Below, piece after piece: positions 28,481 to 37,183 of a stretch of DNA of 64,000 nt. Each line of letters starts with the position of its first letter. Position 1 is the stretch's first letter. Made by a program: the position numbers and the translations under genes. A model generated the notes under the pieces. The model was not told the DNA's origin, ran no database searches, and worked only from the letters and a program-made list of their open reading frames with translations. The stretch is from Regnicoccus_A sp014224355 (lineage in GTDB: Bacteria; Cyanobacteriota; Cyanobacteriia; PCC-6307; Cyanobiaceae): NCBI RefSeq assembly GCF_050920705.1, contig NZ_CP154799.1, forward strand, positions 3,009,548 to 3,073,547, written 5' to 3'.

Positions 28481-29984
28481 AACTGCTCAGTTGGTGTTCG
28501 GGGATGTCGAGTTGCGGTAGGGCTGCAAGGCCTCTGGGAGGCCGCAGGCCGTAGTGATCGCGCAGGGCCGCCAGAGTCAGCTCGCCGCTGCGCAGCTGAC
28601 GCCGCAGGTAGCGCTCCACCCCGGCCAGGTCGTCCCCCTTGGCGGCGACATGGAGGGCATCGACCATCACCTTGGCGGCCTCATCCGGGGCCAACGCTCC
28701 CAGCAGACGGCGCCAGAGCCGATGCCAGGCCTCGCCGGGGAGGATGTCGGCCTGCAGCTGGGCGCGCAGCAGCGCCCGTGGTTTGCGGCGCAGGCTGTCG
28801 ATCACGTGGCGGAAGTCGATGCGCCGCAGGGCACTCTTCTGGCCTTTGCGCTGATGCAGCCGCGGGATCGTCAAGGTGAACTGGCTGCGCAGGAACAGAT
28901 CCAGCCGGTCATGGCGCAGATGCACCGTCAGCTGGTGGCCGATCAGCCGTGAGGGGACGCTGTAGGTGACTGAGCGCACCTCAATCGTGCTGGTGCTCCG
29001 CACCCGCACCACCAGGGGTTCGTAATCGGCAAAGCGCACCACCGGCAGCGGCCGCAGGTGGAGCCGCTCGATCACCAGGTTCTGCTGCACACTCGCCCTG
29101 TTGTTCAGGCTGGCTGTGACCTGGGCCACCAGCTGCCGGTACTCGCTCTCAGTCTCAAAATCCTTGCTGCCGCGCTTGATCAGCTGCTGCTCCAGCCGCC
29201 TCTTCCAGTGGCGATGGGGCCCCTCGATGGCGCCGTTCTCGTGGGCCACGCCGCGGTTGTTGCGGGTGGCGACCACGCCCAGGTGGGCGCATAGCTCGCG
29301 GTAGCGGCTGGTGAAGTCCTTGGCGTAGCTGCCATCGCGGTTGCGATAGCAGGCGCTGAGACTGTCGGTGCGGTGCTCCGCCGGCACACCGCCGCAGGCG
29401 ACCAGGGCGTTCTGGAGCGCCTCGGAGAGCGCCACAAAGCTCTCGCCGCCGTGGATCACCTCCACATGGCACCAGCCCGAAAAGGGCAGACGGAAGTGGA
29501 ACAGCCGGTGCTCCAGCACCTCCCCACCAATCGTGATCGGGGCGCCCTTGAGCAGCGTGAAATCGGAGATACCCAGCACGCCGGCACGGTGCTCCTGCAG
29601 GAACATCACGTCCTGGGCCGGGCCGTGCAGCGCCCGCCACTGCTCCACGCGCCGCTGCAGGGTGCGTTTGCGCCGGTACCACTCCTGGCCGGGCCGGATC
29701 TCCTCCAGGTGGAGCAGCAGGGTCTGCGGATCCAGTTGCGGCGCCTTCTGGAGCATCGGCACCAAGACGCTGTCCCAGACATCGGCGAGTGGGTCGGCGC
29801 GGGTGCGCCAGTGGCGGCCCTGATGGTCTCGGGGTTGGTGGTCGCCCCGGTCAATCCGCTGGGCACTGCGCACGGAGATCCCCACAGCATCAGCGGCGAT
29901 CTGCTGGCTGAGCCCGCCTGAGCGCTTGGCCATGTACCGCTCCTTGATCCGCAACGACAGAGGGGCGGGCATGACAACGCTCAA
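28260..29984 (-). CDS. istA: IS21 transposase IstA
   Basis: DDE transposase of the IS21 family, 574 residues. An N-terminal HTH (SQQIAADAVGISVRSAQRI) is followed by the rve catalytic core: VLGISDFTLLKGAP (first Asp), EHRTDSLSACYRN (second Asp) and NRGVAHENGAIEGPHRHWKRRL (Glu region). Beyond, a beta-barrel region includes VPSRLIGHQLTVHLRHDRLDLF. The typical IstA end LSSYDELLGG is reached at about residue 500, but the frame then stays open for 70 more low-complexity codons across istB. Loss of an original stop near 28480 is the simplest reading. Otherwise intact and possibly active. Confidence 0.93.
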   Translation of the reverse strand: MSVVMPAPLSLRIKERYMAKRSGGLSQQIAADAVGISVRSAQRIDRGDHQPRDHQGRHWRTRADPLADVWDSVLVPMLQKAPQLDPQTLLLHLEEIRPGQEWYRRKRTLQRRVEQWRALHGPAQDVMFLQEHRAGVLGISDFTLLKGAPITIGGEVLEHRLFHFRLPFSGWCHVEVIHGGESFVALSEALQNALVACGGVPAEHRTDSLSACYRNRDGSYAKDFTSRYRELCAHLGVVATRNNRGVAHENGAIEGPHRHWKRRLEQQLIKRGSKDFETESEYRQLVAQVTASLNNRASVQQNLVIERLHLRPLPVVRFADYEPLVVRVRSTSTIEVRSVTYSVPSRLIGHQLTVHLRHDRLDLFLRSQFTLTIPRLHQRKGQKSALRRIDFRHVIDSLRRKPRALLRAQLQADILPGEAWHRLWRRLLGALAPDEAAKVMVDALHVAAKGDDLAGVERYLRRQLRSGELTLAALRDHYGLRPPRGLAALPQLDIPEHQLSSYDELLGGTPQPAGTGNGPAIPSQAVETGPVPQPVAGGRTPGHSRWLEPGQLPLCAGRAGTPAAPSGPAAAAVA

Positions 29985-30042
29985 GACCGTGATCGGAGCC
30001 CTGTTGTCGCGTCTTGAGACCCGCCTATGTAGTTGCGCGGAC

Positions 30043-30067
30043 CCGCCTACCTAATCGTCGCCGTGCA
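30043..30067. repeat. outer right end of the IS21 element
   Basis: The 25 bases beginning CCGCCTACCTAATCGTCGCC and ending GTGCA recur identically at 40522-40546, and their first 20 inner bases recur inverted at 5672-5691. This is the terminal recognition sequence of the element. Confidence 0.8.
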
Positions 30068-30222
30068 ATCCCCCCATACAGCTGTTGCCAGCGGTGGTAC
30101 GTGGGAGCCGACACCTCCAGGGCCCGGCAGACGTCAGCGACGGTCTGGCCCTGGTTGAGGAGCTGCTCAGCGGTGCGCAGCTTGCGGATGATCTGCTCGG
30201 GCGTGTGACGCTTGCGTTTCAT
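30068..30222 (-). pseudogene. IS3-type transposase OrfA, N-terminal fragment
   Basis: About 51 codons: MKRKRHTPEQIIRKL, then EQLLNQGQTVADVCRALEVSAPTYHRWQQLYGG, the HTH domain of IS3-group OrfA proteins. A ribosome site (GGAGAAG) precedes ATG 30222. At 30068 the sequence is cut by the IS21 right end. The outer end of this IS3 relic is probably at about 30292, where TGGACCCCGGAAACTGAACC resembles IS3 terminal repeats. Confidence 0.75.
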
Positions 30223-30607
30223 GGGGCTTCTCCTGGCCAAGTTTGGCCGGTAGGGAAGCTCTCATAAGGACTGGTTCAGTTTCCGGGGTCCACGTCAGTC
30301 CCAGGGAACAGATCAGCCAACTCCATTCAAGCTTGTTTGCGGCCTGGGGACTCCACCATCGGTATGGGCGCCTTGCCTTACCCCTCGCCTCATGGCGTCT
30401 GCGACCCAGGCTGCTTTCCGGTCTTGTGGTCTTGCCCTGCGCTCTCGACCTTGATGAGCATAAAAAGAAGGCCCCACGACCAATAGTCCTGGCATGAGAC
30501 TCACAAGGAGGTGATGTGCAGTGAGCAGTTCCTAACACATTGTATCGGGACCTGGGCGGGCAGGGAAGATGGGCTAGCATTCATCCTAGTGTTAAGAAGT
30601 TTTGTAA
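30223..30607. other. IS3 end and leader of the RTX gene
   Basis: The first 70 bases hold the presumed IS3 terminus. The rest (30293-30607) contains no convincing gene; minus-strand frames here are arginine-rich. Base composition falls toward AT from about 30550, where the AT-rich insert begins. GTTAAGAAG before GTG 30608 may serve as a weak ribosome site. Confidence 0.4.
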
Positions 30608-33451
30608 GTGCCCGTTCTCTCTTCCTTTCTGAGTAGTGCCTCTAGTCTTTTGGCAAGCTCCAGCAGCTCTCCATCCGAGCTGCTGGGTGCCTCAAGTGGT
30701 CTATTTGAGGCTTCCCCCAGCAGGCTACTGAATCAGGGAGAATTCAATCCGAATAATTACCGAAACCAAGGCTTTGTCTGGGGCAATCTAGCCCCAGCCA
30801 CAACTCTGATTCGGCAGATTGATATTCCGGAGATTGAGGGGGCTCCAGGCTTTTCCATCGGGAGCGGTTTGCTAAGTCTGGGTCTCAATGACCTAGTGGC
30901 CACTCCGCCGCCAGAACAGGGAGCTCAGATTTTCTTCTACTATGATTTTGACGGAGATGGTGTAGGAGAAATCACAGAGATTCCGCTGCCTGGCGGCCCT
31001 GGTTTCGGCAATCCTGTTAATAAATACATCTGGTCCAGTGAATATCAGGAAAATCCTGACGGCACCATCGATTATTATGCTGGGACTGCCAGCATGCGTG
31101 TTGATACTAAGGGAGTCGTTGCGATTGCAGCTACTATCGCCTACAGCACTGGCTACAATTTTGGGCCCTTAGGAAATGGTGATTCAACTTTTCTCTTCCA
31201 ACTCCTTCTAGAGGGTAGTGCAATCATTCCTGGCTTCCCCACTTTACTGACAGGACAGGGAGGTCAGATCTGGAAATACAGCATTCCTACTTCAGCCCCA
31301 GGGCAGGCAGATCTTGCTAATATCACAGAAGGCACATGGCAATTGGAATTTGATGTTCTCAAAGAGCTTGGTCCAGGCTATACTGGGGTTCGCTCAATTG
31401 GGAACTTTGATGAATCACCATCGAATTCTGCTGACCCCGATGACTTGTACGCAGCCACCTCGGTCAACTTAATCTACGACGGTCTTGCGACTGGTAACGG
31501 GAACTCCAAGTTGTTGCATCGAGATGGGGATACTGGAGAATGGGTCGTCGTGCGCAGTGGTCCATCCAGTGACCCCTTCAATAAATCCATTCGAACTATC
31601 GAGAAAATTACCCTCACGATTGATGGTAGCGACGAAACCGTCTTATTAGTAGGCACAGAAAATGTCCAGGGCGGGCAACTCTGGATCAAGCGCGCTACTG
31701 ATGATCCTGAGAGCGGCTGGTTTAAGATCGGAGATCTAGGCTCATACGCCACTTCTGTCGGAGATATTCAGGTTACGAAAGATGGTAATATCTACTTTGG
31801 CTCATGGTCTCAAGTCGGGATATTTAAGCTCAGCAAGACCCCTTCTTTTGCCTCAGACGATTTTGGCGTTGGCAATAATATAATTAGTGTCGCGGACATT
31901 GCAAATCCTATTTTCAAAACCGATCAATCCGGATTTCCGTTTACCAATACTGATAACGGAATCATGAAGCTGGTTGAGTATGGAGACTATCTTTGGATAA
32001 CCACTGTTAACTATACCGGAGGGGCGCTCGTTGCGCGCATTAAGCTCAGTGATCTGGCATCAGTAAATCCCGCTAGCCCTTCTAATTGGGAGGTTATAAC
32101 CACGAATGGATTCAGGAGGCTAGATCCGAATGATGCTAATACCCCTTTTCTTTCTGACGAGGGTCAAGGCAGCAGAACAGATGAGACTTATGGTTGGCAG
32201 GCAGAAGTCGTCAAGGAAAATGGCCAGGATGTCCTTTACATCAGTGGGTTCAGTGATGTCGCTCGTCTCTATCGAATCAGTAATAATGGTGATACTTTTG
32301 AAGAAGTAATTCAATCTGTCGATCTCGTCGTCGGGGATAATCGACAGCCAGCCCAAAACCCGAACTTCGGCAAGCAGTTTGATGCCTATGGCTTGCGTCA
32401 GTTCCAGGTGGCCGACGGGGGATCTGCTGGCGAGGGTCTCATCATCGGTACGGCTGAGGACTTTTCAACGGGTGGAGGCCTGGGGTATCTCCTGGATCCT
32501 CAGTCGATCTTTTTGATCACTCCGCTCACATCACCATGGAGCAGATTAATACGAGGTGCCGACCGCGATGATATTATTGTTGGCAATAAGAAGAACAATC
32601 AGATCTTCACCTATGCAGGTGAAGACGTTGTCTTGGGTTTAGTAGGAGATGACAAAATCTTTAGCGGTCTAGGGGAAGATATCGTTGCTGGGGGTATGGG
32701 TCGTGACTGGATTTATGGAGGAGACGATGGTGACCTCATCTACGGGGATCAGATCTTTGGTGATGATCTTAATGCGTTGTTACCTCTGCTTTTCCCAGCG
32801 GGAGGTGGCACTGGCTTGACGGGTGATGTTGCTACAAAAATTCAGGAGTTTAAGGACATCTTGATTCAAGATAACCAAAGCTTTAATGCTGGCATAGACA
32901 ATAGCGATATTGTCTATGCCGATGCAGGCAATGACGTGGTATTTGGCGGAGACGATGATGACACGCTATATGGTGGCGAAGGCAATGACATCCTGAATGG
33001 TGAAGTAGGTAATGACATGTTGTATGGCGATCAAGGAGACGACCTTCTGATCGGTGGTGTTGGTGCCGACAGAGCACGTGGTGGCTTGGGTGTCGACAAA
33101 TATAGCCTCAATAACGACGCTGGACTCAACATAACGCTGCTTGCGGGACTTGGAGGAAGTGGCAGTACGGTTCCAGTCATTGCCGGCGATCAAGAAGTCG
33201 ATGTCATCACCTTTTATAAGGCTGATTTCGAAGCGGCACAAACTGAGTACATCCTCTTCTTTGAGCAAGGCTTTGATAAAATCCAGTATCAATCTGGAAT
33301 CACTCTTTCGCCTCTCGCAGGCAATGCTGCGCAACTATCTTTCAATGGATTGACGATTACCCTAGTGGCTGGCGTGGATGGGGCTGACTTTGGTGCAACT
33401 ACTTTCCAGTCAGGATTTAGTTGGAATGCAAGTGATTTTATGGCATTCTGA
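30608..33451 (+). CDS. large RTX-type calcium-binding protein with propeller-like N-terminal region
   Basis: 947 residues, probably secreted. A Ser-rich N-terminus (SSASSLLASSSSS) has no ordinary Sec signal. Residues about 50-640 are beta-rich with repeating WITTVNYTGG, VLYISGFSDVARLY and NIYFGSWSQVGIF units, suggesting a beta-propeller. Two blocks of calcium-binding RTX nonapeptides follow: about 650-710 (GEDVVLGLVGDDKIFSGLGED) and about 763-830 (GNDVVFGGDDDDTLYGGEGND, GNDMLYGDQGDDLLIGG). A non-repetitive C-terminus of 115 residues could be the type I secretion signal. GTG 30608 is the only start consistent with the frame. Clearly AT-richer than neighbours. The DevBCA-like export genes directly downstream suggest a surface or export function. 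Confidence 0.85.
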   Translation: MPVLSSFLSSASSLLASSSSSPSELLGASSGLFEASPSRLLNQGEFNPNNYRNQGFVWGNLAPATTLIRQIDIPEIEGAPGFSIGSGLLSLGLNDLVATPPPEQGAQIFFYYDFDGDGVGEITEIPLPGGPGFGNPVNKYIWSSEYQENPDGTIDYYAGTASMRVDTKGVVAIAATIAYSTGYNFGPLGNGDSTFLFQLLLEGSAIIPGFPTLLTGQGGQIWKYSIPTSAPGQADLANITEGTWQLEFDVLKELGPGYTGVRSIGNFDESPSNSADPDDLYAATSVNLIYDGLATGNGNSKLLHRDGDTGEWVVVRSGPSSDPFNKSIRTIEKITLTIDGSDETVLLVGTENVQGGQLWIKRATDDPESGWFKIGDLGSYATSVGDIQVTKDGNIYFGSWSQVGIFKLSKTPSFASDDFGVGNNIISVADIANPIFKTDQSGFPFTNTDNGIMKLVEYGDYLWITTVNYTGGALVARIKLSDLASVNPASPSNWEVITTNGFRRLDPNDANTPFLSDEGQGSRTDETYGWQAEVVKENGQDVLYISGFSDVARLYRISNNGDTFEEVIQSVDLVVGDNRQPAQNPNFGKQFDAYGLRQFQVADGGSAGEGLIIGTAEDFSTGGGLGYLLDPQSIFLITPLTSPWSRLIRGADRDDIIVGNKKNNQIFTYAGEDVVLGLVGDDKIFSGLGEDIVAGGMGRDWIYGGDDGDLIYGDQIFGDDLNALLPLLFPAGGGTGLTGDVATKIQEFKDILIQDNQSFNAGIDNSDIVYADAGNDVVFGGDDDDTLYGGEGNDILNGEVGNDMLYGDQGDDLLIGGVGADRARGGLGVDKYSLNNDAGLNITLLAGLGGSGSTVPVIAGDQEVDVITFYKADFEAAQTEYILFFEQGFDKIQYQSGITLSPLAGNAAQLSFNGLTITLVAGVDGADFGATTFQSGFSWNASDFMAF

Positions 33452-33634
33452 TGTTTCTGACTGTACCGAAGCGGTGGGCGACCCGTTCTTCACGGGACTA
33501 CTTCTTTTAGGTGTCTCCTCTGTCGGAGTCGTAAGCGAACAATTTGGTTAGAATCAGTTCACATCCACGCAGGCTCCTTGGCGACTCCACGAATCAGGAT
33601 CCACCGCAATCGACAGGTACGACAGAGGATTCAG

Positions 33635-34561
33635 ATGGTCCTCCTCACCAGTTGTATTGGAGTGTTCATGGCTGGCTGTGATGGCTCAACCTTCCAGTCT
33701 TCTGCTGCGGAATGGCTGGGAAAGCGCTTCGGTTGGGAAGCTAAGAAGCAATCTCCAAGTATTCCGCCACCTACCAGTACGGTTGATGTTTCAGTGTCTG
33801 CACTGGGGACCATTGAACCCACTGGTGATGTCCACGTTCTTGCTGGACCTGTGATTGAACAGGGAGGAATCCCACGTCTAAACTCACTTGAAGTCAGCGA
33901 AGGGGATCGAATTCTTCAAGGTCAGATCCTCGCCACGTTTGATAATGCACCAAAGCTTGCAGCTGATCGGACTAGTGTACTAGCCCAGATTCGTTCAGTT
34001 GACGCTCAGATCAATCTTCTCAACCAGGAAATTCAGCGCTTCAGAACACTGAAACAGGAGGGTGCCTTCCCCGCTTCGCAACTCGAGGGCCGGGAATTGG
34101 AATTGCTGCAGTTGCGTGCTCAACGGACTCAGTTGGCATCTCAATTGGGTCAGATTGATGCACGCGCGAAGGATTCTGTCTTGCGGTCTCCCTTAAATGG
34201 TTATGTCCTCAAGATCCACACAAGAGTCGGGGAGAGGCCTCATGATGAGGGAGTCATGGATGTCGGCAATAGTGATATTCTTGAGGCCGTGCTGCAAGTT
34301 GACGAAAGTCAAATATCATCCGTCAATATTGGACAGAGAGTTGTAATCACAAGTCGTAATAATGCTTTTAAGGGTGATGTATCTGCTTTGGTCTCCCAAA
34401 TTTCTTCGTCTGTAACGAGACGTAAGCAGTTGACTGATTCACCCAGTGCCGACACTGATCGAGAGGCCAGAGTCATCGAGGTTCGCGCAGTAATCTCTCC
34501 TCAGTATGTTCCACTACTTAAATCATTGATTGGAACAAAGATCAAGGGAACATTCGAATAG
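33635..34561 (+). CDS. DevB/HlyD-family membrane fusion protein
   Basis: Periplasmic adaptor of a tripartite exporter. 308 residues from ATG 33635, chosen because AGAGG lies six bases upstream and it gives a clean signal sequence (MVLLTSCIGVFMAGCDGS) with lipobox-like cysteines; TTG 33578 is the alternative. A lipoyl/barrel half (TVDVSVSALGTIEPTGDVHVL) is followed by a coiled-coil hairpin at about 110-190 (IRSVDAQINLLNQEIQRFRTL) and the second barrel half (DSVLRSPLNGYVLKIHTRVGE). These are the features of DevB, the adaptor of the heterocyst glycolipid exporter, and of MacA. It overlaps the permease gene by one base (TAGTG). Confidence 0.87.
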   Translation: MVLLTSCIGVFMAGCDGSTFQSSAAEWLGKRFGWEAKKQSPSIPPPTSTVDVSVSALGTIEPTGDVHVLAGPVIEQGGIPRLNSLEVSEGDRILQGQILATFDNAPKLAADRTSVLAQIRSVDAQINLLNQEIQRFRTLKQEGAFPASQLEGRELELLQLRAQRTQLASQLGQIDARAKDSVLRSPLNGYVLKIHTRVGERPHDEGVMDVGNSDILEAVLQVDESQISSVNIGQRVVITSRNNAFKGDVSALVSQISSSVTRRKQLTDSPSADTDREARVIEVRAVISPQYVPLLKSLIGTKIKGTFE

Positions 34562-35757
34562 TGATCTTTGTGGGAATCGCTGGAGCTACAGCCTTGCTCT
34601 ATAGAAAAAATAGTGTGCCTATTGCGTGGCTGTTGCTAATTAGGCAGCCAATTCGAATGATCACTGCCCTGATTGGGATTGCTTTTGCGGCAACTCTAAT
34701 CCTTATGCAACTCGGATTCCGTGATGCGTTGTTTCAAAGTAGTATTTCACTTATCCAGAAGCTTGATACTGATTTGGTGATGCTCCATTCAAAGTCAGTT
34801 AGCAGCACCTCGCTAATCAGCTTTGATCCCTCCAGGCTTGCCATGGTAGAAGGCATCTCAGGTGTTGTTGATACTGTGCCGATGAGGTGGGACTATGTCC
34901 GATGGCGTTATCAGAATGCCGAGCAAAGTCGCCTTGCTGTTGCCATTGGTGTTTCTCCTACACAGCAGACATTCAATGACTTACTTATTAATTCTCAGCA
35001 GAATAAGCTCATTAATGATGATACGATACTATACGACTCATTATCAAGACCTGAGTTTGGACCTGTTGTCAAGGACTTTGACAGCGGAATCATTCCCTAT
35101 GCATTCGTAAACAGTCAACGGGTTCAAGTTGTAGGACTTGTCTCACTTGGAACTTCTTTTGGCTATGACGCTGCTTTTATCACCAGTGACACTACACTTG
35201 CTAATCTTACCGATCTAAGTATTGACGAGATGGAAGTTGGCTTGATCAGGCTTTCATCGAACGTAGATTCCCTTTCTGTCTTGCAGGCAGCACGCAAAAT
35301 ACTGCCGGATGATGTGATTGTTATGACCAAAGCAGACTTTGCAGAGTTTGAGCGTAGCTATTGGGATAGGAGTAAACCCGTTGGTTATGTGTTCATGTTT
35401 GGTGTTGTGATGGGATTTCTTGTAGGCCTGATCATTGTCTATCAAATATTGTATAGTGATGTAAGTTCGCATATCCAGGAATATGCTACCATGCTTGCCA
35501 TGGGATTTAGGCGTGGCGAGCTAATGTTGATTGTTCTCAGGGAATCACTTTTGCTTACACTGCTTGGTTATCCAATTGCATACTTCTTCTCGCTTTTCCT
35601 GTATTCAATTGTCAGAGAATCAACAAGTATAAAGATTTACATGACGTCTGAGCGAGCGATCACCACTTTTTTGATCCTCCTTGTCATGGCTGGTATTTCG
35701 GCAACGTTCGCTTTGCAGCGGCTTCGTGATGCCGATCCTGTCGAAGCATTTTCGTAG
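34561..35757 (+). CDS. DevC-like ABC transporter permease
   Basis: Inner-membrane permease of the DevC/MacB-like type, 398 residues. One N-terminal helix (PIRMITALIGIAFAATLILMQ) is followed by a large extracytoplasmic domain (about residues 60-260) and three C-terminal helices (VFMFGVVMGFLVGLIIVYQILYSDV, ESLLLTLLGYPIAYFFSLFL, TFLILLVMAGISATFAL), ending in RLRDADPVEAFS, a family-typical tail. The start is GTG 34561 sharing a base with the devB-like stop. It forms an operon with the adaptor before and the ATPase after (two bases apart). Confidence 0.9.
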   Translation: MIFVGIAGATALLYRKNSVPIAWLLLIRQPIRMITALIGIAFAATLILMQLGFRDALFQSSISLIQKLDTDLVMLHSKSVSSTSLISFDPSRLAMVEGISGVVDTVPMRWDYVRWRYQNAEQSRLAVAIGVSPTQQTFNDLLINSQQNKLINDDTILYDSLSRPEFGPVVKDFDSGIIPYAFVNSQRVQVVGLVSLGTSFGYDAAFITSDTTLANLTDLSIDEMEVGLIRLSSNVDSLSVLQAARKILPDDVIVMTKADFAEFERSYWDRSKPVGYVFMFGVVMGFLVGLIIVYQILYSDVSSHIQEYATMLAMGFRRGELMLIVLRESLLLTLLGYPIAYFFSLFLYSIVRESTSIKIYMTSERAITTFLILLVMAGISATFALQRLRDADPVEAFS

Positions 35758-35759
35758 CG

Positions 35760-36467
35760 ATGACTCGAGAACATTCAGGTATTATGAATGCGATAGAAGT
35801 CGAAAAGCTCAATCACTACTATCAAGAGGGATCTGAGCCACGTCATGTGCTGAAATCGATTTCCCTGCAGATACCTGTCGGGCGTTTTCAGATCTTATCG
35901 GGACCTTCTGGCTGCGGAAAAACTACTCTTCTTACGATACTAGGTGGTGTTCGTGCTGTTCAAAACGGTAGTGTCAGGATCTTTGGGCATGAGCTAGCAC
36001 GTGCGCATTCATCCATGCTTACCCGAGTGCGTCGAACAATTGGGTTTATCTTCCAGTCCCATAACCTTGTCAAGTTCCTGACGGCTACGGAGAATATAAT
36101 GTTGGTCTTAGAGATGACGCGTCTTGCGCCAAAGCGTAGCAGGCTTTCGATGTCCCATGACCTTCTAAGTGCTGTTGGTTTGTATGAACAACGTAATCGC
36201 CTGCCGAGTGAGCTATCGGGGGGGCAATGTCAGCGTGTTGCTATTGCCAGGGCACTGGCGACTTCTCCGCGTTTAATCCTTGCGGATGAACCGACTGCCT
36301 CCTTAGATGCTACAACAAGTCAGGTCATATTAGAGCTATTGACACAGTTATCAGAGAAGCTCGATCTGACTATCCTGATGAGCAGTCACGATCAGCGCAT
36401 CTACCACTTTGCTGATGAGATAGTTGTTATTGATGACGGAAAGATAGTGGATACACGGCGTCCGTGA
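35760..36467 (+). CDS. DevA-like ABC transporter ATPase
   Basis: Cytosolic ATPase of the same exporter, 235 residues. Walker A is GPSGCGKTTLL (about residue 47), Walker B LILADEPTASLD (about 174) and the switch His is in MSSHDQRIYHF. The ABC signature is LSGGQCQRVAIARAL, with Cys where Gln is more usual. It follows the permease stop by two bases. Together the three proteins resemble DevBCA, which in heterocyst-forming cyanobacteria exports envelope glycolipids through a TolC-like channel. No TolC gene is present here. The substrate in this unicellular strain is unknown; the neighbouring RTX protein is a candidate, but MacB-type pumps usually do not export RTX proteins. Confidence 0.92.
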   Translation: MTREHSGIMNAIEVEKLNHYYQEGSEPRHVLKSISLQIPVGRFQILSGPSGCGKTTLLTILGGVRAVQNGSVRIFGHELARAHSSMLTRVRRTIGFIFQSHNLVKFLTATENIMLVLEMTRLAPKRSRLSMSHDLLSAVGLYEQRNRLPSELSGGQCQRVAIARALATSPRLILADEPTASLDATTSQVILELLTQLSEKLDLTILMSSHDQRIYHFADEIVVIDDGKIVDTRRP

Positions 36468-36773
36468 CTTCTTTGGTCTGCTCTTGATATCTGAACGGTC
36501 TATTCCCTTGCACTTTGCTTTGCAGCTGGCCTCTTGCGACGTGACCTGATCTTTTAACTGGGATCGTAGTATTCTTTTCTTGTGGCGGTGACTTTAGGAG
36601 TTTGCGGAAAAACCGCCAGAGAAGCAGCGTTTTCCTCTCCTGAGACCTGGCGGAGCTCCTTTCGTGCTGATTTTCAGGGTTTCAGCGGTTCAGAGCGCTC
36701 GGTTCGGTGTGTTTTGCCCCTCTGGGGCATCCTGATCACTGCCGCCTGGCCACACTTCCGGGCAACCCGCTGT
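36468..36773. other. spacer, 3' flank of AT-rich insert and IS5 end
   Basis: No gene. AT-rich sequence up to about 36590 gives way to GC-rich IS5-type flank. GCGGAAAAACCGCC (36604-36617) is a small hairpin that may belong to the IS end or act as a terminator for the DevBCA-like operon. Confidence 0.35.
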
Positions 36774-36995
36774 TCATGCCGCCACCATCGCTGGTTTGAT
36801 CAGATTGCCCAGGCGGATCAGGTTGTAGTCGATCACGTGCAGGCCAAACACCGCGCCGACCTTTTCGGTGCCGCGCAGCTTGAACTGGCGCAAACCGCCC
36901 CACTGTTTGATCCAACCAAACACCTTCTCGATGCCGCGGCGGGCATTGATCGACTTGGCGTAGCGGGACCTATCAGGGAAGTTGTCCGCTCGGGC
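36774..36995 (-). pseudogene. IS5-family transposase, C-terminal fragment
   Basis: About 73 codons: RYAKSINARRGIEKVFGWIKQWGGLRQFKLRGTEKV, then GLHVIDYNLIRLGNLIKPA. This is the C-terminal helix-rich end of an IS5-group transposase with the catalytic Glu in GIEKVFGW. Everything upstream is replaced by the IS3-type element, whose left end is near 37010. Confidence 0.8.
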
Positions 36996-37183
36996 TGCTG
37001 AGCTGAGCACCGAAATTGAGTGTACTGCGGGTTGAGGTTCAGGGTCCCCGCGGCCGGGTGTCGTTGTCATCGATGGCTGTCTTTGGTCGGGGTTGGGGCG
37101 TCCGGCCCCTGATTGCAGCTGTTGCCGATCGCGCCCACCGAGGGGCGCCATCGGACAGCCACGGGGGCCTGGATTGTTGAGGG

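Larger units (their letters stand above)
27353..30067. mobile_element. IS21-family element with istA and istB
   Basis: A 2715-bp element bounded by TGCC...TGCA. Both ends, read inward, align over about 60 bases: ACTACGTAGGCGG then CAATTACGTTGGCGGGT at the left, ATTAGGTAGGCGG then CAACTACATAGGCGGGT at the right, i.e. two internal repeats per end at identical spacing, as in IS21-type elements. Flanks show no target-site duplication. The left flank is a truncated yoeB and the right flank a truncated IS3 orfA, so a deletion or recombination followed insertion. Both element genes are on the minus strand. Confidence 0.85.

Noticed and set aside
30608..36467. Calling the cluster a classical type I secretion system for the RTX protein
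   Set aside because: The ABC part is split into separate permease and ATPase of DevC/DevA type with no HlyB-like fused exporter; the pairing may be coincidental.
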